Shown: positions 7,332 to 16,263, counted from the first letter of the stretch. The stretch: 64,000 bases of DNA from Acidimicrobiales bacterium (GCA_020630195.1 JAHDBV010000005.1:48644-112643); one strand, 5' to 3'. The notes: generated from the letters alone by a model not told the origin. A program made the numbers and translations.

Positions 7332-8597
7332 ATGACGAACTCGCCCTCGCTTCCCGCGACCCCCCGTCCCGCGACCGGCCGTCTCGGCATCCTGACGCCG
7401 GGCCTCGGCGCCGTCGCCTCCACCTTCATGGCCGGCGTGATCGCCGCCCGCAAGGGTCTCGCCACCCCCGTCGGTTCGCTGTCCCAGATGGGCGCCTTCG
7501 ACGACGGCCGCAAGATCGTCGACACCGTCGACCTCGCCGGACTCGACGACATCGTGTTCGGCGGTTGGGATCCGATCTCCGCCAACGCCCTCGAAGCCGC
7601 CGAGACCTGCGGGGTGCTCACGCCGCAGGACATCGCACCCCTGTCGAGCGAGCTCGAGGGTGTCGTGGCCATGGACGCCGTGTTCGAGCAGCGTTGGGTC
7701 AGCCGCCTCGAGGCCCACCGGGTCAAGGAGGCGGGGTCGAAGTTCGATCACGCCCTCGCCCTCATGAGCGACATGGAGCAGTTCCAGGCCGAGCAGGGTT
7801 GCGACCGTCTCGTCGTCGTGTGGTGTGGCTCCACCGAGGCCTACTCCGAGCCGGCCGACTGCCACCGCTCGCTCGCCGCCTTCGAGGACGGCCTCAAGGA
7901 CAACGATCCCGCCATCGCCCCCTCGCAGATCTACGCCTACGCCTGCCTCCAGCTCGGCGTGCCCTTCGCCAACGGTGCCCCGAACCTCAGCCTCGACGCC
8001 CCCTGGGCCGTCGAACTCGCCGAGCTCCGCAACGTGCCGGTGTGCGGCAAGGACTTCAAGACGGGCCAGACCCTCATGAAGACCCTCGTGGCCCCCGGCC
8101 TCGCCGCCCGCTCGCTCGGTATCCGCGGCTGGTTCTCCACCAACATCCTCGGCAACCGCGACGGCATGGTCCTCGACGCCCCCGAGAACTTCAAGACCAA
8201 GGAGTCCTCGAAGCTGGGGGTGCTCGACTCGATCCTCGAGCCCGAGAAGAACCCGGAGCTCTACGGCGAGATCGACCACGTCGTGCGGATCAACTACTAC
8301 CCGCCGAAGGGTGACGACAAGGAGGGCTGGGACCACATCGACGTCTTCGGCTGGATGGGCTACCCGATGCAGATCAAGGTCGACTTCGAGTGCAAGGACT
8401 CCATCCTCGCCGCACCGCTGGTCCTCGACCTGGCCCTCTTCCTCGACCTCGCCCAGCGCGCCGACATGAGCGGTGTGCAGGACTGGCTCGGCTTCTACTT
8501 CAAGGCGCCCCAGGAGCTCGACGGCGAGCCCGTCGACCACGACCTCTTCCATCAGCGCGATCGGCTGCTCGAGGTCCTCGACTCGACCGTCGCCTGA
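7332..8597 (+). CDS. ino1: myo-Inositol-1-phosphate synthase
   Basis: Converts glucose 6-phosphate to 1L-myo-inositol 1-phosphate using NAD, the first step to phosphatidylinositol and other inositol compounds. 421 residues. The NAD-binding loop is TPGLGAVAS (residues 22-30). Conserved substrate and lysine motifs include NGAPNLSLDAPW and GKDFKTGQTLMKT, the GDD-x-KSGQT block of the family. At 421 residues it is longer than the roughly 370-residue mycobacterial type and closer to the longer bacterial and archaeal forms. It is monocistronic: a hairpin follows and a new promoter precedes the next gene. Regulation by the divergent LysR protein is inferred from the operator. Confidence 0.9.
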   Translation: MTNSPSLPATPRPATGRLGILTPGLGAVASTFMAGVIAARKGLATPVGSLSQMGAFDDGRKIVDTVDLAGLDDIVFGGWDPISANALEAAETCGVLTPQDIAPLSSELEGVVAMDAVFEQRWVSRLEAHRVKEAGSKFDHALALMSDMEQFQAEQGCDRLVVVWCGSTEAYSEPADCHRSLAAFEDGLKDNDPAIAPSQIYAYACLQLGVPFANGAPNLSLDAPWAVELAELRNVPVCGKDFKTGQTLMKTLVAPGLAARSLGIRGWFSTNILGNRDGMVLDAPENFKTKESSKLGVLDSILEPEKNPELYGEIDHVVRINYYPPKGDDKEGWDHIDVFGWMGYPMQIKVDFECKDSILAAPLVLDLALFLDLAQRADMSGVQDWLGFYFKAPQELDGEPVDHDLFHQRDRLLEVLDSTVA

Positions 8598-8613
8598 TCG
8601 GGATCGTCACCGT

Positions 8614-8660
8614 CGACGCCGGGTCGATCGGGGCACATCGCTCCGGGAGGCCCGGCGTCG
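8614..8660 (+). terminator. Hairpin after ino1
   Basis: CGACGCCGGG (8614-8623) pairs perfectly with CCCGGCGTCG (8651-8660). The 27-nt loop has its own pairing potential. No T-run follows, as is common in high-GC genomes. Confidence 0.5.
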
Positions 8661-8707
8661 CCGCGTCCATCGGGATGACGCTTTTGTGTCGTCCGTCACA
8701 GCGTTTG

Positions 8708-8713
8708 TAGTCT
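8708..8713 (+). promoter_or_regulatory. -10 box TAGTCT
   Basis: It ends 6 nt before ATG 8720. Confidence 0.6.
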
Positions 8714-8719
8714 GCACGG

Positions 8720-9478
8720 ATGTCGGGTGACCGGGTCGGTGACGAAGCGCTGGGGGCCGCATGGCTGCTCCTGCCGGCGCCCTTCTTCGGGGTGTCGACC
8801 TGGGATCGGGTGGCCCGGGTCCTGGAGGTGATCGGGCTGTCCGCGTCCGTCGTCGGGCCGGAGCCGATCACCACGAACACCGAGGACTTCCTCGCCCCCT
8901 GGCTCGACGAGGTCGTGAAGACCGCCGCACCGCTGCAGGGCCTCACCCTCCGACTCGCCGGTCACTCCGCGGTGTGCCCGAGGCTCCGCCTGGCCGCCTC
9001 GGCGCTCGCCGAGCAGGGCCACGACGTCGACACGATCGTCTACGTCGAGGGTCGGCTGCCGTGCCACAACATCTCACCGGCCGTCGCCGACCCGCAGCGC
9101 ATCGCCATCATGGACTCGGTGGTGCATCCCGACGGCTACCTGCCGCCGTGGTGGGCGTGGTGGGGTCCACTGGTCGACGACGTCGTTCCCGACGAGGAAC
9201 TCCGTCATCGGGTCTGGACCGATTGTCGCCGTGTCCCCCGGGCGCTCTTCGATCAGCCGGTGCCCGCTCCAGCCGTGGCCAGTGGCGTGGTCGAGGCCTT
9301 CCTCGGGTTCGGCTCGGGGTACGCCCCCTCGCTCGATGTCGCCCGTGCCAAGGGGTGGCCGACGGCCTGGCTGGAGGGAAGTCACATCCATCAGGTGAAC
9401 GACCCCGTCACGGTGGCGACGACCCTGCTCCACCTCGCGGCCGAACGACGCCTCGGGGCCACCGACGACGAGCGTTAG
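8720..9478 (+). CDS. Alpha/beta-hydrolase-like protein
   Basis: 252 residues. A nucleophile-elbow-like motif LAGHSAVC lies near residue 77. The C-terminal WLEGSHIHQVNDPVTVATTLL matches the position and form of the catalytic His and final helix of alpha/beta hydrolases. An acidic residue between them could complete a triad. The middle is Trp- and Pro-rich (YLPPWWAWWGPLVDDVV). Substrate unknown. Its TAG stop forms part of the -10 box of the next gene, so the two are closely linked but may be separately transcribed. Confidence 0.6.
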   Translation: MSGDRVGDEALGAAWLLLPAPFFGVSTWDRVARVLEVIGLSASVVGPEPITTNTEDFLAPWLDEVVKTAAPLQGLTLRLAGHSAVCPRLRLAASALAEQGHDVDTIVYVEGRLPCHNISPAVADPQRIAIMDSVVHPDGYLPPWWAWWGPLVDDVVPDEELRHRVWTDCRRVPRALFDQPVPAPAVASGVVEAFLGFGSGYAPSLDVARAKGWPTAWLEGSHIHQVNDPVTVATTLLHLAAERRLGATDDER

Positions 9479-9481
9479 CGT
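9476..9481 (+). promoter_or_regulatory. -10 box TAGCGT built on a stop codon
   Basis: The stop TAG of the preceding gene (9476-9478) is read on as TAGCGT, ending 6 nt before GTG 9488. Confidence 0.6.
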
Positions 9482-9487
9482 GACCGG

Positions 9488-10216
9488 GTGGACCCGGTCG
9501 ACCCGCCCCAGGAGCTGATCGCCCTCGTCGGTGCCGCCGACACCTGGCTCGGCGCCGCCGAGCGCCGCGGCGACCGTTGGTGGCGGACGCCGGAGCATCG
9601 CATCGTCGCGTTCGGTCACCGGACCCGCCTCGGCGTCGGGGCCGTGTCGACGGTCGTCGACATCACCGTCGACGGCATCCGGTGGATCGCCACGGAGGTG
9701 CCGGCCGGTGCCTCCGCAGCCACCCCCGAGCAGCACTACCGGCCCGATGCGCTGCCCGAACAGCTCGGCACCGCCCTGCGAGCCGTGCACGATCGGTCGA
9801 TCGCCGATGCGGCGGCGGACGCGCTGGGCGAAGTGCGCACCGACCTCGACCGGCGACTCGCCGACGGCTCGATCGATCCCGCGGCCCTGCCCGAGCCGTA
9901 TCGCCGGCATCCGGCCGACCGCCTGTGCTCGCTCGTCTTCGACGGTCTGGAGGACCGGATCGGCGACGCCGCCCCGGTGCGGCTCCACGGCGACCCCGTG
10001 GTCGATCGGTTCTGGGCGGCACCGGATGGTGCGGTGACCGTCGTCGACGGGCGGGACGACCTCGTCGGGGATCGACATCTCGACCTCGCCGTGGCCCATC
10101 GGTCGATCCACGACGTCTACGGCCCGGCCGCGGTGTTCCAGTTCTACGAGGCGTACGGACTCGATCCGGATCTGGTGATCCTCGACCGCGCCACGCTCGC
10201 CGCGCTGTTGCGCTGA
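9488..10216 (+). CDS. Divergent aminoglycoside-phosphotransferase-like protein
   Basis: 242 residues. The C-terminal half aligns with the APH catalytic core: LHGDPVVDRF has HGD at the catalytic-Asp position, VTVVDGRDDLVGDRHLDLAVAHRSI resembles the metal-binding and dimer segment, and the Asp 18 residues after the HGD Asp keeps APH spacing. The Asn normally five residues after the catalytic Asp is Arg here, and no clear ATP-binding Lys is visible in the N-terminal half. It may therefore be a pseudokinase or have altered chemistry. It overlaps miaA by one base (TGATG). No evidence that it confers antibiotic resistance. Confidence 0.6.
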   Translation: MDPVDPPQELIALVGAADTWLGAAERRGDRWWRTPEHRIVAFGHRTRLGVGAVSTVVDITVDGIRWIATEVPAGASAATPEQHYRPDALPEQLGTALRAVHDRSIADAAADALGEVRTDLDRRLADGSIDPAALPEPYRRHPADRLCSLVFDGLEDRIGDAAPVRLHGDPVVDRFWAAPDGAVTVVDGRDDLVGDRHLDLAVAHRSIHDVYGPAAVFQFYEAYGLDPDLVILDRATLAALLR

Positions 10217-11157
10217 TGGGTCGTCGCCTCGCCCCGTTGGCCCTGATCGGGAGCACGGCCTCGGGGAAGTCGTCGCTCGCGATCTCGCTCGCCGAGCGGG
10301 CCGGCGACGTGGAGTTGATCTCGGGCGACGCGATGGCCGTCTACCGGGGGATGGACGTCGGGACGGCGACACCGCCGGCAGCCGAGCTGGCCCGGGTGCC
10401 GCACCATCTCATCGACGTGGTGGCCGTCGACGAAGCCTTCACCCTCGTCGACTTCACCGACCGGGTCCGCCCCCTGCTCGCCGGCTTCGCGACGTCCGGG
10501 GTGACGCCGGTGCTCGTCGGTGGCACCGGGCTGTACGTCCGGGCCGTCGTCGACGGGTTCGACCCACCACCCCAGTACCCCGACGTCGTGGCCGAGCTCG
10601 AGACCGAACCCGACACGGGAGCGCTGTGGCGTCGCCTCGCCGAGCTCGACCCCGACGGCGCCACGAAGATGGAGCCGTCGAACCGGCGGCGCATCCTGCG
10701 AGCGCTCGAGGTGACGATCGGCAGCGGCCGGCCCTTCTCGTCCTTCGGTGCCGGCGTCGACCACTACCCCCCGACGGACTGGGTCCAGATCGGGCTCCGC
10801 TGGGATCGCACGGTGCTCGACCGCCGGATCGACGAGCGCATCGACGCACAACTCGCCGAGGGCTGGCTCGACGAGGTGGCCGCACTGCTCGACGGGCCGG
10901 CCTGGTCGGCCACGGCGGCCCAGGCCCTGGGCTACGGGCAGCTCGCCGAGGTGGTTCGTGGCGAGCGATCGATGGCCGACGCCGTGGAGGAGATCCGGCG
11001 GCGCACCAAGCGCTTCGCCCGACGACAGGAGCGCTGGTTCCGTCGCGACCCGCGCATCCACTGGATCGACGGCGACACCGACGTCCCGGCCGAGGCCGCG
11101 ATGGCGGTCTGGAAGCGGAACTCCTTCGTGGATTCGGTGGACCGGGTGCGAGACTGA
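10216..11157 (+). CDS. miaA: tRNA dimethylallyltransferase MiaA
   Basis: Transfers the dimethylallyl group to N6 of A37 in tRNAs reading UNN codons; MiaB (2199) then methylthiolates the product. 313 residues. The P-loop is GSTASGKSS (residues 12-20). SGDAMAVYRGMDVGTATP provides the catalytic Asp and tRNA-contacting residues, VGGTGLYVRAVVDG is typical of the family, and the C-terminal RRTKRFARRQERWFRRD is a basic RNA-binding helix. It starts on ATG 10216, overlapping the stop of the APH-like gene by one base, and is followed 7 bp later by dapF. The order miaA-dapF-hflX is conserved in many actinobacteria. Confidence 0.95.
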   Translation: MGRRLAPLALIGSTASGKSSLAISLAERAGDVELISGDAMAVYRGMDVGTATPPAAELARVPHHLIDVVAVDEAFTLVDFTDRVRPLLAGFATSGVTPVLVGGTGLYVRAVVDGFDPPPQYPDVVAELETEPDTGALWRRLAELDPDGATKMEPSNRRRILRALEVTIGSGRPFSSFGAGVDHYPPTDWVQIGLRWDRTVLDRRIDERIDAQLAEGWLDEVAALLDGPAWSATAAQALGYGQLAEVVRGERSMADAVEEIRRRTKRFARRQERWFRRDPRIHWIDGDTDVPAEAAMAVWKRNSFVDSVDRVRD

Positions 11158-11164
11158 CCCCACG

Positions 11165-11947
11165 ATGCACACCCGCCTCCGACTGACGAAACACCACGGC
11201 CTCGGCAACGACTTCCTCGTCGCGCTCGATCCCGAGCGCGAACTGACCGCCGCCGACGCCGTCGCCTGGTGCGATCGCCACACCGGCGTGGGCGCCGACG
11301 GCCTCATCCGGGCCGTCTCCGACGGCCCCGGGCGTTGGGTGTGGACGTTGTGGAACTCCGACGGCTCGATTCCCGAGGTCTCCGGCAACGGTCTGCGCTG
11401 CCTCGGCCAGGCCCTGGCCATGGACCGGGCTGACGAGACGGCCACCTACGAGATCGTGACACCCGGAGGCACCCGCACCCTGGAGGTGTCCGACGGAGGC
11501 GCCTGGGTGACGGTCGACATGGGCGCGGCGGCCGATGGGCCCGGTGACTCCGACCGACTCGACACGGCCGGGATCGTCGCCCATCGCCAGACGTCGGTCG
11601 ACATGGGCAACCCCCATCTCGTGCTCGAGGTCGACGACCCGTCGGCGATCGATCTCGCCACGGCCGGTCCGGCGATCGAGGCCGGCTATCCGCTCGGGTG
11701 CAACATCCACTTCGTCCACGTCGTCGACGACGCCACGATCGATCTCTCGGTGTGGGAGCGAGGTGCGGGCATCACCGAGGCCTGCGGATCCGGCGCCTGC
11801 GCCGCGGCGGTCGCCGCCCACCGCTGGGGCGCCACCGGCACCCGCGTCGAGGTGCGGATGCCCGGGGGCGCCGCCACCGTCGACGTCGGCGACACGGTGC
11901 GCCTCACCGGACCCGCCACCCACGTCGCCTGGCTCGAGCTCGCATGA
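11165..11947 (+). CDS. dapF: Diaminopimelate epimerase with a Cys-to-Ser change
   Basis: Interconverts LL- and meso-diaminopimelate for lysine and peptidoglycan. 260 residues. N-terminal KHHGLGNDF, NSDGS and C-terminal ERGAGITEACGSGACA are all typical. One catalytic cysteine, Cys207 in EACGSGAC, is present. The other, normally in CGNG, is Ser73 (EVSGNGLRC; codon TCC at 11381). The Cys in LRC five residues later is not the catalytic one. Substitution of either Cys is known to cripple proton transfer in characterised DapF enzymes, so activity is uncertain. It overlaps hflX by four bases (ATGA). Confidence 0.88.
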   Translation: MHTRLRLTKHHGLGNDFLVALDPERELTAADAVAWCDRHTGVGADGLIRAVSDGPGRWVWTLWNSDGSIPEVSGNGLRCLGQALAMDRADETATYEIVTPGGTRTLEVSDGGAWVTVDMGAAADGPGDSDRLDTAGIVAHRQTSVDMGNPHLVLEVDDPSAIDLATAGPAIEAGYPLGCNIHFVHVVDDATIDLSVWERGAGITEACGSGACAAAVAAHRWGATGTRVEVRMPGGAATVDVGDTVRLTGPATHVAWLELA

Positions 11948-13416
11948 CCGGTGCGGCCACCACCCCGCCCGATGACGGGGAGATGCCCGCCGGCATCCGC
12001 AACATCGAGGGCTTCGGAGCCGACGCCCGCCTGGTGACCGAACCGGCCGACCGGACCACGACCCCCGTCGCCAGCGATCACCGTGGCGCCTTCGGTGAGT
12101 TCGGTGGTGAGGAGACGGGCTTCCTCGACCGGAGCTTCCGGGAACGCATCGTCATCGTCGGTGTCACCCTCCCCGGCCAGAGCGACGCCGACACCGAGGC
12201 GTCTCTCGACGAGCTGACCCTCCTCATCGACACCGCCGGTGCCGACGTCTCCGAGCGGATCGTGCAGCGTCGAGACCGCCCCGACCCGTCGACGTTCGTC
12301 GGCAAGGGCAAGGTGTCGGAGATCCTCGACGCGGCACTCGCCGTCGACGCCGACACCGTCGTGTTCGACGCCGAGCTCTCCCCGGCCCAGCAAAACAACC
12401 TGCAGAAGATCCTGAAGCGCTCGGCCCTCGATCGCACGGCCGTGATCCTCGACATCTTCGCCCAACGGGCCTCCAGCGCCGAAGGCAAGACCCAGGTCGA
12501 GTTGGCCCAGCTCCGCTACCGCCTCCCGCGGCTGCGGGGAGCGAAGAACTTCTCCCAGCAGGGCGGCGGCATCGGCACACGGGGCCCGGGCGAGACCCAG
12601 CTCGAGGTCGATCGGCGCCGCCTCGTCCGCCGGATCCACAAGCTCGAATCCGAGCTCGTCGGGATCTCGGCCCGCCGGGTGACCCAGCGGAAGTCCCGGC
12701 AGCGCTCGCCGTACCGGACCGTCTCCATCGTCGGGTACACCAACGCCGGCAAGTCGACGTTGTTGCGGCGTCTCACCGGCGCCGAGGTGCTCATCGAGGA
12801 CCGGCTCTTCGCCACGCTCGACCCGACCACGCGGAAGCTGCAGCTCCCGGGTGGTGAGCAGATCCTGCTCACCGACACGGTCGGCTTCGTCCGTCGCCTG
12901 CCGCACCAGCTGGTGGAGGCGTTCAAGTCGACGCTCGAGGTGGCCGCCGAGGCCGACCTCCTCGTCCACCTCGTCGATGCCTCCTCACCCGACCCGGACG
13001 GGACCATCGACGCCGTGCGCAAGGTGCTCGGCGAGATCGGTGCCACCGAGGTGCCCGAGCTCATCGTGTTCAACAAGGCCGACATCGCCCCCGACATCGA
13101 GGTGCTCGCACGGCGCAACCCGGGATCCGTGGCCGTGTCGGCCGGCGCAGGTACGGGGATCGACGACTTCCTGGTGGCCTTGTCCGACCGCCTCCGGGCG
13201 ATGAGCACCATCACTGAGCTCTTCGTGCCCTGGGATCGTGGTGACGTGCTCGCCTCGGCCCACCGTGAAGGCCAGGTGCTGTCCGAGGAGAGCACCGACG
13301 CCGGGATGCGTCTCCGGGTCCGGGTGGAGGACGCCTCGTTGTCCCGCCTCCGCGAGTGGATCGTGCCGGCGACGGATCGCTCCGACGACGGGACGGCCGA
13401 CGCGAGCGCTCTCTAG
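11944..13416 (+). CDS. hflX: Ribosome-associated GTPase HflX
   Basis: 490 residues. An acidic N-terminal extension precedes the HflX domain, with the glycine-rich segment FSQQGGGIGTRGPGETQLE before the long helical arm. The GTPase domain has G1 GYTNAGKST (residues 264-272), G3 DTVGF and G4 NKAD. HflX binds the 50S subunit and splits stalled or hibernating ribosomes. It is the last gene of miaA-dapF-hflX, overlapping dapF by ATGA. Its TAG stop is the first half of the next gene's -10 box. Confidence 0.93.
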   Translation: MTGAATTPPDDGEMPAGIRNIEGFGADARLVTEPADRTTTPVASDHRGAFGEFGGEETGFLDRSFRERIVIVGVTLPGQSDADTEASLDELTLLIDTAGADVSERIVQRRDRPDPSTFVGKGKVSEILDAALAVDADTVVFDAELSPAQQNNLQKILKRSALDRTAVILDIFAQRASSAEGKTQVELAQLRYRLPRLRGAKNFSQQGGGIGTRGPGETQLEVDRRRLVRRIHKLESELVGISARRVTQRKSRQRSPYRTVSIVGYTNAGKSTLLRRLTGAEVLIEDRLFATLDPTTRKLQLPGGEQILLTDTVGFVRRLPHQLVEAFKSTLEVAAEADLLVHLVDASSPDPDGTIDAVRKVLGEIGATEVPELIVFNKADIAPDIEVLARRNPGSVAVSAGAGTGIDDFLVALSDRLRAMSTITELFVPWDRGDVLASAHREGQVLSEESTDAGMRLRVRVEDASLSRLREWIVPATDRSDDGTADASAL

Positions 13417-13419
13417 GCT
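13414..13419 (+). promoter_or_regulatory. -10 box TAGGCT built on the hflX stop
   Basis: The hflX stop TAG (13414-13416) continues as TAGGCT and ends 7 nt before GTG 13427. Confidence 0.65.
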
Positions 13420-13426
13420 CGGCGCC

Positions 13427-14548
13427 GTGGCCCCGTTCGTCCTCCCGCCGTACCCCTACGACCGCCTCGATCCGATCAAGGCCATCGCCGCCGCCCACGA
13501 CGGCGGCATCGTCGACCTGTCGATCGGCACGCCCGGCGACCCGCCGCCCGCGTCGGTGGTGGCGGCCATGGCCGAGGTGACCGCCGACGCTCAGGGGTAT
13601 CCGCCGTCGATCGGCACACCGGCCTATCGGGAGGCCGGCGCCGCCTGGCTGAACCAGCTCGTCGGCCTCGACCTCGGGGCGGGCGACGTCCGGGCGACGA
13701 TCGGCTCGAAGGAGTTCGTCGCGGGCCTGCCCGCCTGGTTGCATCTCCGCCGACCCGACCGGGACACCGTCCTGTTCCCGGCGATCAGCTACCCCAGCTA
13801 CGCGATGGGGGCCGAGCTCGCCGGGCTCCGGGCCGTCGCCGTGCCGGTCGACGCCGACTGGCGCATCGATCTGTCGGCCATCGATCCCGACGACGCGGCC
13901 CGGGCGCTGTGTCTCTGGGTCTGTTCGCCGGGCAATCCGGCCGGTGCCCTCGACGATCTCGGCGCGGCCGCGGCGTGGGGACGGTCGAACGACGTGCCCG
14001 TCTTCTCCGACGAGTGCTACATCGAGTTCACCTGGAGCGGCCCACCCCGGTCGATCCTCGAACACGGCCTCGACGGGGTGGTCGCCGTGCACTCGTTGTC
14101 GAAGCGGTCGAATCTCGCCGGGGGGCGTGCCGGGCTCTACGCCGGCGACGCGGATCTCCTGCACTTCATCTCCGAGGTCCGCAAACACGCCGGTTTCATG
14201 CCGCCCGGGCCGACCCAGCGGGCCGCCGTGGCCGCCTTCGGCGATTCGGCGCACGTTGCCGCCCAACGGGCGATCTACGAGGAGCGGCTGCGCCTCGGGC
14301 GCCGGCTGCTCATGGCCGCCGGTGCCGACGGCTGCGCCCTGCCGGAGGGCGGCTTCTACCTCTGGGCCGCCGCGCCCGACGGAGACGCCTGGGCCTTCGC
14401 CGAGATGCTGGCCGAGCGAGCCGGGGTGCTCGTGAGCCCCGGGGAGTTCTACGGCCCGCAGGGTGCCGGCCACGTCCGGGCGGCGCTCGTGCGTGACACC
14501 GAGCGGCTCCACCTCGCGGCGAGCCGGCTCGGCGTCACACTCGACTGA
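13427..14548 (+). CDS. dapC: Class I/II PLP aminotransferase, probable succinyldiaminopimelate transaminase
   Basis: 373 residues, fold-type I. The PLP lysine is Lys226 in VHSLSKRSNLAGGR. Other family marks are SPGNPAG, DECYIEF and a C-terminal HVRAALV with the substrate-carboxylate Arg. The SKRSN-x-GGRxG form and length match the actinobacterial DapC type. Presence of dapD, dapE and dapF in the same window supports the succinylase branch of lysine synthesis. Alternative aminotransferase substrates cannot be excluded. The stop abuts the stop of the convergent DUF4214 gene with no gap. Confidence 0.8.
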   Translation: MAPFVLPPYPYDRLDPIKAIAAAHDGGIVDLSIGTPGDPPPASVVAAMAEVTADAQGYPPSIGTPAYREAGAAWLNQLVGLDLGAGDVRATIGSKEFVAGLPAWLHLRRPDRDTVLFPAISYPSYAMGAELAGLRAVAVPVDADWRIDLSAIDPDDAARALCLWVCSPGNPAGALDDLGAAAAWGRSNDVPVFSDECYIEFTWSGPPRSILEHGLDGVVAVHSLSKRSNLAGGRAGLYAGDADLLHFISEVRKHAGFMPPGPTQRAAVAAFGDSAHVAAQRAIYEERLRLGRRLLMAAGADGCALPEGGFYLWAAAPDGDAWAFAEMLAERAGVLVSPGEFYGPQGAGHVRAALVRDTERLHLAASRLGVTLD

Positions 14549-16174
14549 TCAGGAACCGCGCAACGGGCCGGCCGGCGCCACCCGCGGTGTGCCTCCGCCG
14601 CCCGGCGTCGCCAACGTGTTGTTGGTGACCACCCGCAGGTGCGGCCGGATCGAGCGCAGCTCGTCGCGGATGTCGCGGAGTTTGTCGGCGTCGACTCCCG
14701 GCTCGGCGTAGATCGCCTCGCCCCCGGCGAGGTCGACGACGTAGGCGCCGTAGTCCTGCATCGCCCGGACCACCGCCTCCGTGGCGGGTGACAGGCCGAG
14801 TGCGGCCACGTCGACGTCACGGTCGACGACCACCAGGGTCCCGTAGGGCAGGGGGCCGCTGAACCCGCTCGTCGACCCGGGGTGCCCCCACGAGGGCCAC
14901 AGGAACGGTTCGGCCAGGTAGCGACGGTCGGCGGCGAGGGCGATCGCATGGGGGATCTCGAGCTGGTCGAGCTCGTGGATCCGGATCAGGCCGCCGATCG
15001 CGCTCGCCCAGGCGGCCCGGGTGCCGTTCTCGAACCCGCTGCCACGGAGATCGACCAGCGTGCCGAAGCCGGCCCGCCAGCCGTCGCCGTCCCGGCGCAC
15101 GAGCCACAGATCCCAGGCCGTGTCGCCGTCGGTCGTGATGATGTTGACGTTGCCGTCGCCCGCGGGATCGGGGACCGCGCCGTTCGGCCAGCGGATCGTG
15201 ATCGTGCGGGGGCCGGTGGGGGAGTCGTCGAGCCGGACACGCACGAACGGGCTCGACGTGGTGGCGGTGTAGATCGGCTGGCTGAACTCCTCGGCGTTCG
15301 TCCACAGCACGAAGCGGTCGTCCTGGATCGCCACGGTCCGGGCGTCGGTGGTCGACGCGTACCGGGCACCCGAACCGACCGGCGTGTTCCACGGGGAGGT
15401 CGCGTCGAACGGATGCAGCGCGGGGTTCCTCGAACCATCGGGGAACCGCGCCTGGTACTCGGCGTCGCCGATGACGTCGTCGATGAAGCGTCCGACGTCC
15501 ATGCCGTCGTCGATCCGCCCCGACCAGTAGGCGAGGCCCTGGGCGTCGACCCGACGCCCGAGCAGGCCGGCGTAGATGGCGAGGATCGTGACCTCGCTCC
15601 GGGTCGACTCGACGTACTCGGGAGAGCCGGCGAACGACGCCAGCACCGACGCCCGGGTCGTGCCCGAGGCGAGCCGACCGGTCCAGAAGTCGAGCCCGCC
15701 CGCATCGCCCGGTCGATCGAGCACGTTGCGATAGAGGGCGTCGACATAGGCCCGATCGTCGAGGGCGTCGTAGCGCTGGCGGAACTCGTCGGAGTTCGCG
15801 AACGACGTGGCCAGACCCGACAGGTCGGGCACGGAGAGCCAGAACCGGAACCCGGCGATGTCGGGGTCCCGGTCGAGCCCGGCCCAGTAGAGGCGGGTGA
15901 TGGTGCCGCCCTTGCCGAGGTACTCCGGCGAATCGATCAACGAGGCGAGCACGGCGCCCTGGCTCACCCCGCGTTGGAGCTCCCGGGTCCAGAATCGATG
16001 GCCGCCCTCATCGGGCGCCCGCCCGAACAGGTCGTCGTAGGCCTGCACCACGAAGGCGCCGCCCCCCGGGGTCTCGGCCCGGGCCGTGGTGGGAACCGCG
16101 GCGAGCAGTGCCGCCACGAGCAGAGCGGCCAGCGCGGCGGCGCCACGGCGCGGCCACGTCACGTCGACATGCAT
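14549..16174 (-). CDS. Secreted protein: DUF4214 repeats plus uncharacterised C-terminal domain
   Basis: 541 residues. A signal peptide (residues 1-34, ending in TTARAE) is followed by about four DUF4214 repeats up to roughly residue 240. Each has the Y-x-x-x-L-x-R-x-x-D-x-x-G-x-x-F/Y-W pattern, for example DDLFGRAPDEGGHRFW and LYWAGLDRDPDIAGFRFW. The C-terminal half starts at HPFDATSPWNTPVGSGARY and contains no catalytic motif I recognise; such halves occur in other secreted actinobacterial proteins. ATG 16174 is preceded by a GGAAGGA ribosome-binding site. The adjacent gene has the same repeats joined to a different domain. Confidence 0.75.
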   Translation of the reverse strand: MHVDVTWPRRGAAALAALLVAALLAAVPTTARAETPGGGAFVVQAYDDLFGRAPDEGGHRFWTRELQRGVSQGAVLASLIDSPEYLGKGGTITRLYWAGLDRDPDIAGFRFWLSVPDLSGLATSFANSDEFRQRYDALDDRAYVDALYRNVLDRPGDAGGLDFWTGRLASGTTRASVLASFAGSPEYVESTRSEVTILAIYAGLLGRRVDAQGLAYWSGRIDDGMDVGRFIDDVIGDAEYQARFPDGSRNPALHPFDATSPWNTPVGSGARYASTTDARTVAIQDDRFVLWTNAEEFSQPIYTATTSSPFVRVRLDDSPTGPRTITIRWPNGAVPDPAGDGNVNIITTDGDTAWDLWLVRRDGDGWRAGFGTLVDLRGSGFENGTRAAWASAIGGLIRIHELDQLEIPHAIALAADRRYLAEPFLWPSWGHPGSTSGFSGPLPYGTLVVVDRDVDVAALGLSPATEAVVRAMQDYGAYVVDLAGGEAIYAEPGVDADKLRDIRDELRSIRPHLRVVTNNTLATPGGGGTPRVAPAGPLRGS

Positions 16175-16263
16175 GGTTGTGTCCTTCCGCCCGCCGGCGC
16201 CGTCGGAGGCACCCAGTGTGCCCGCAACCGTCCCGGGGGCGGGGTCGCCCCCGGGGTGGGGGA

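Noticed and set aside
9488..10216. Aminoglycoside resistance gene
   Set aside because: Key catalytic residues are altered and the context is tRNA modification, so the APH resemblance does not support resistance.
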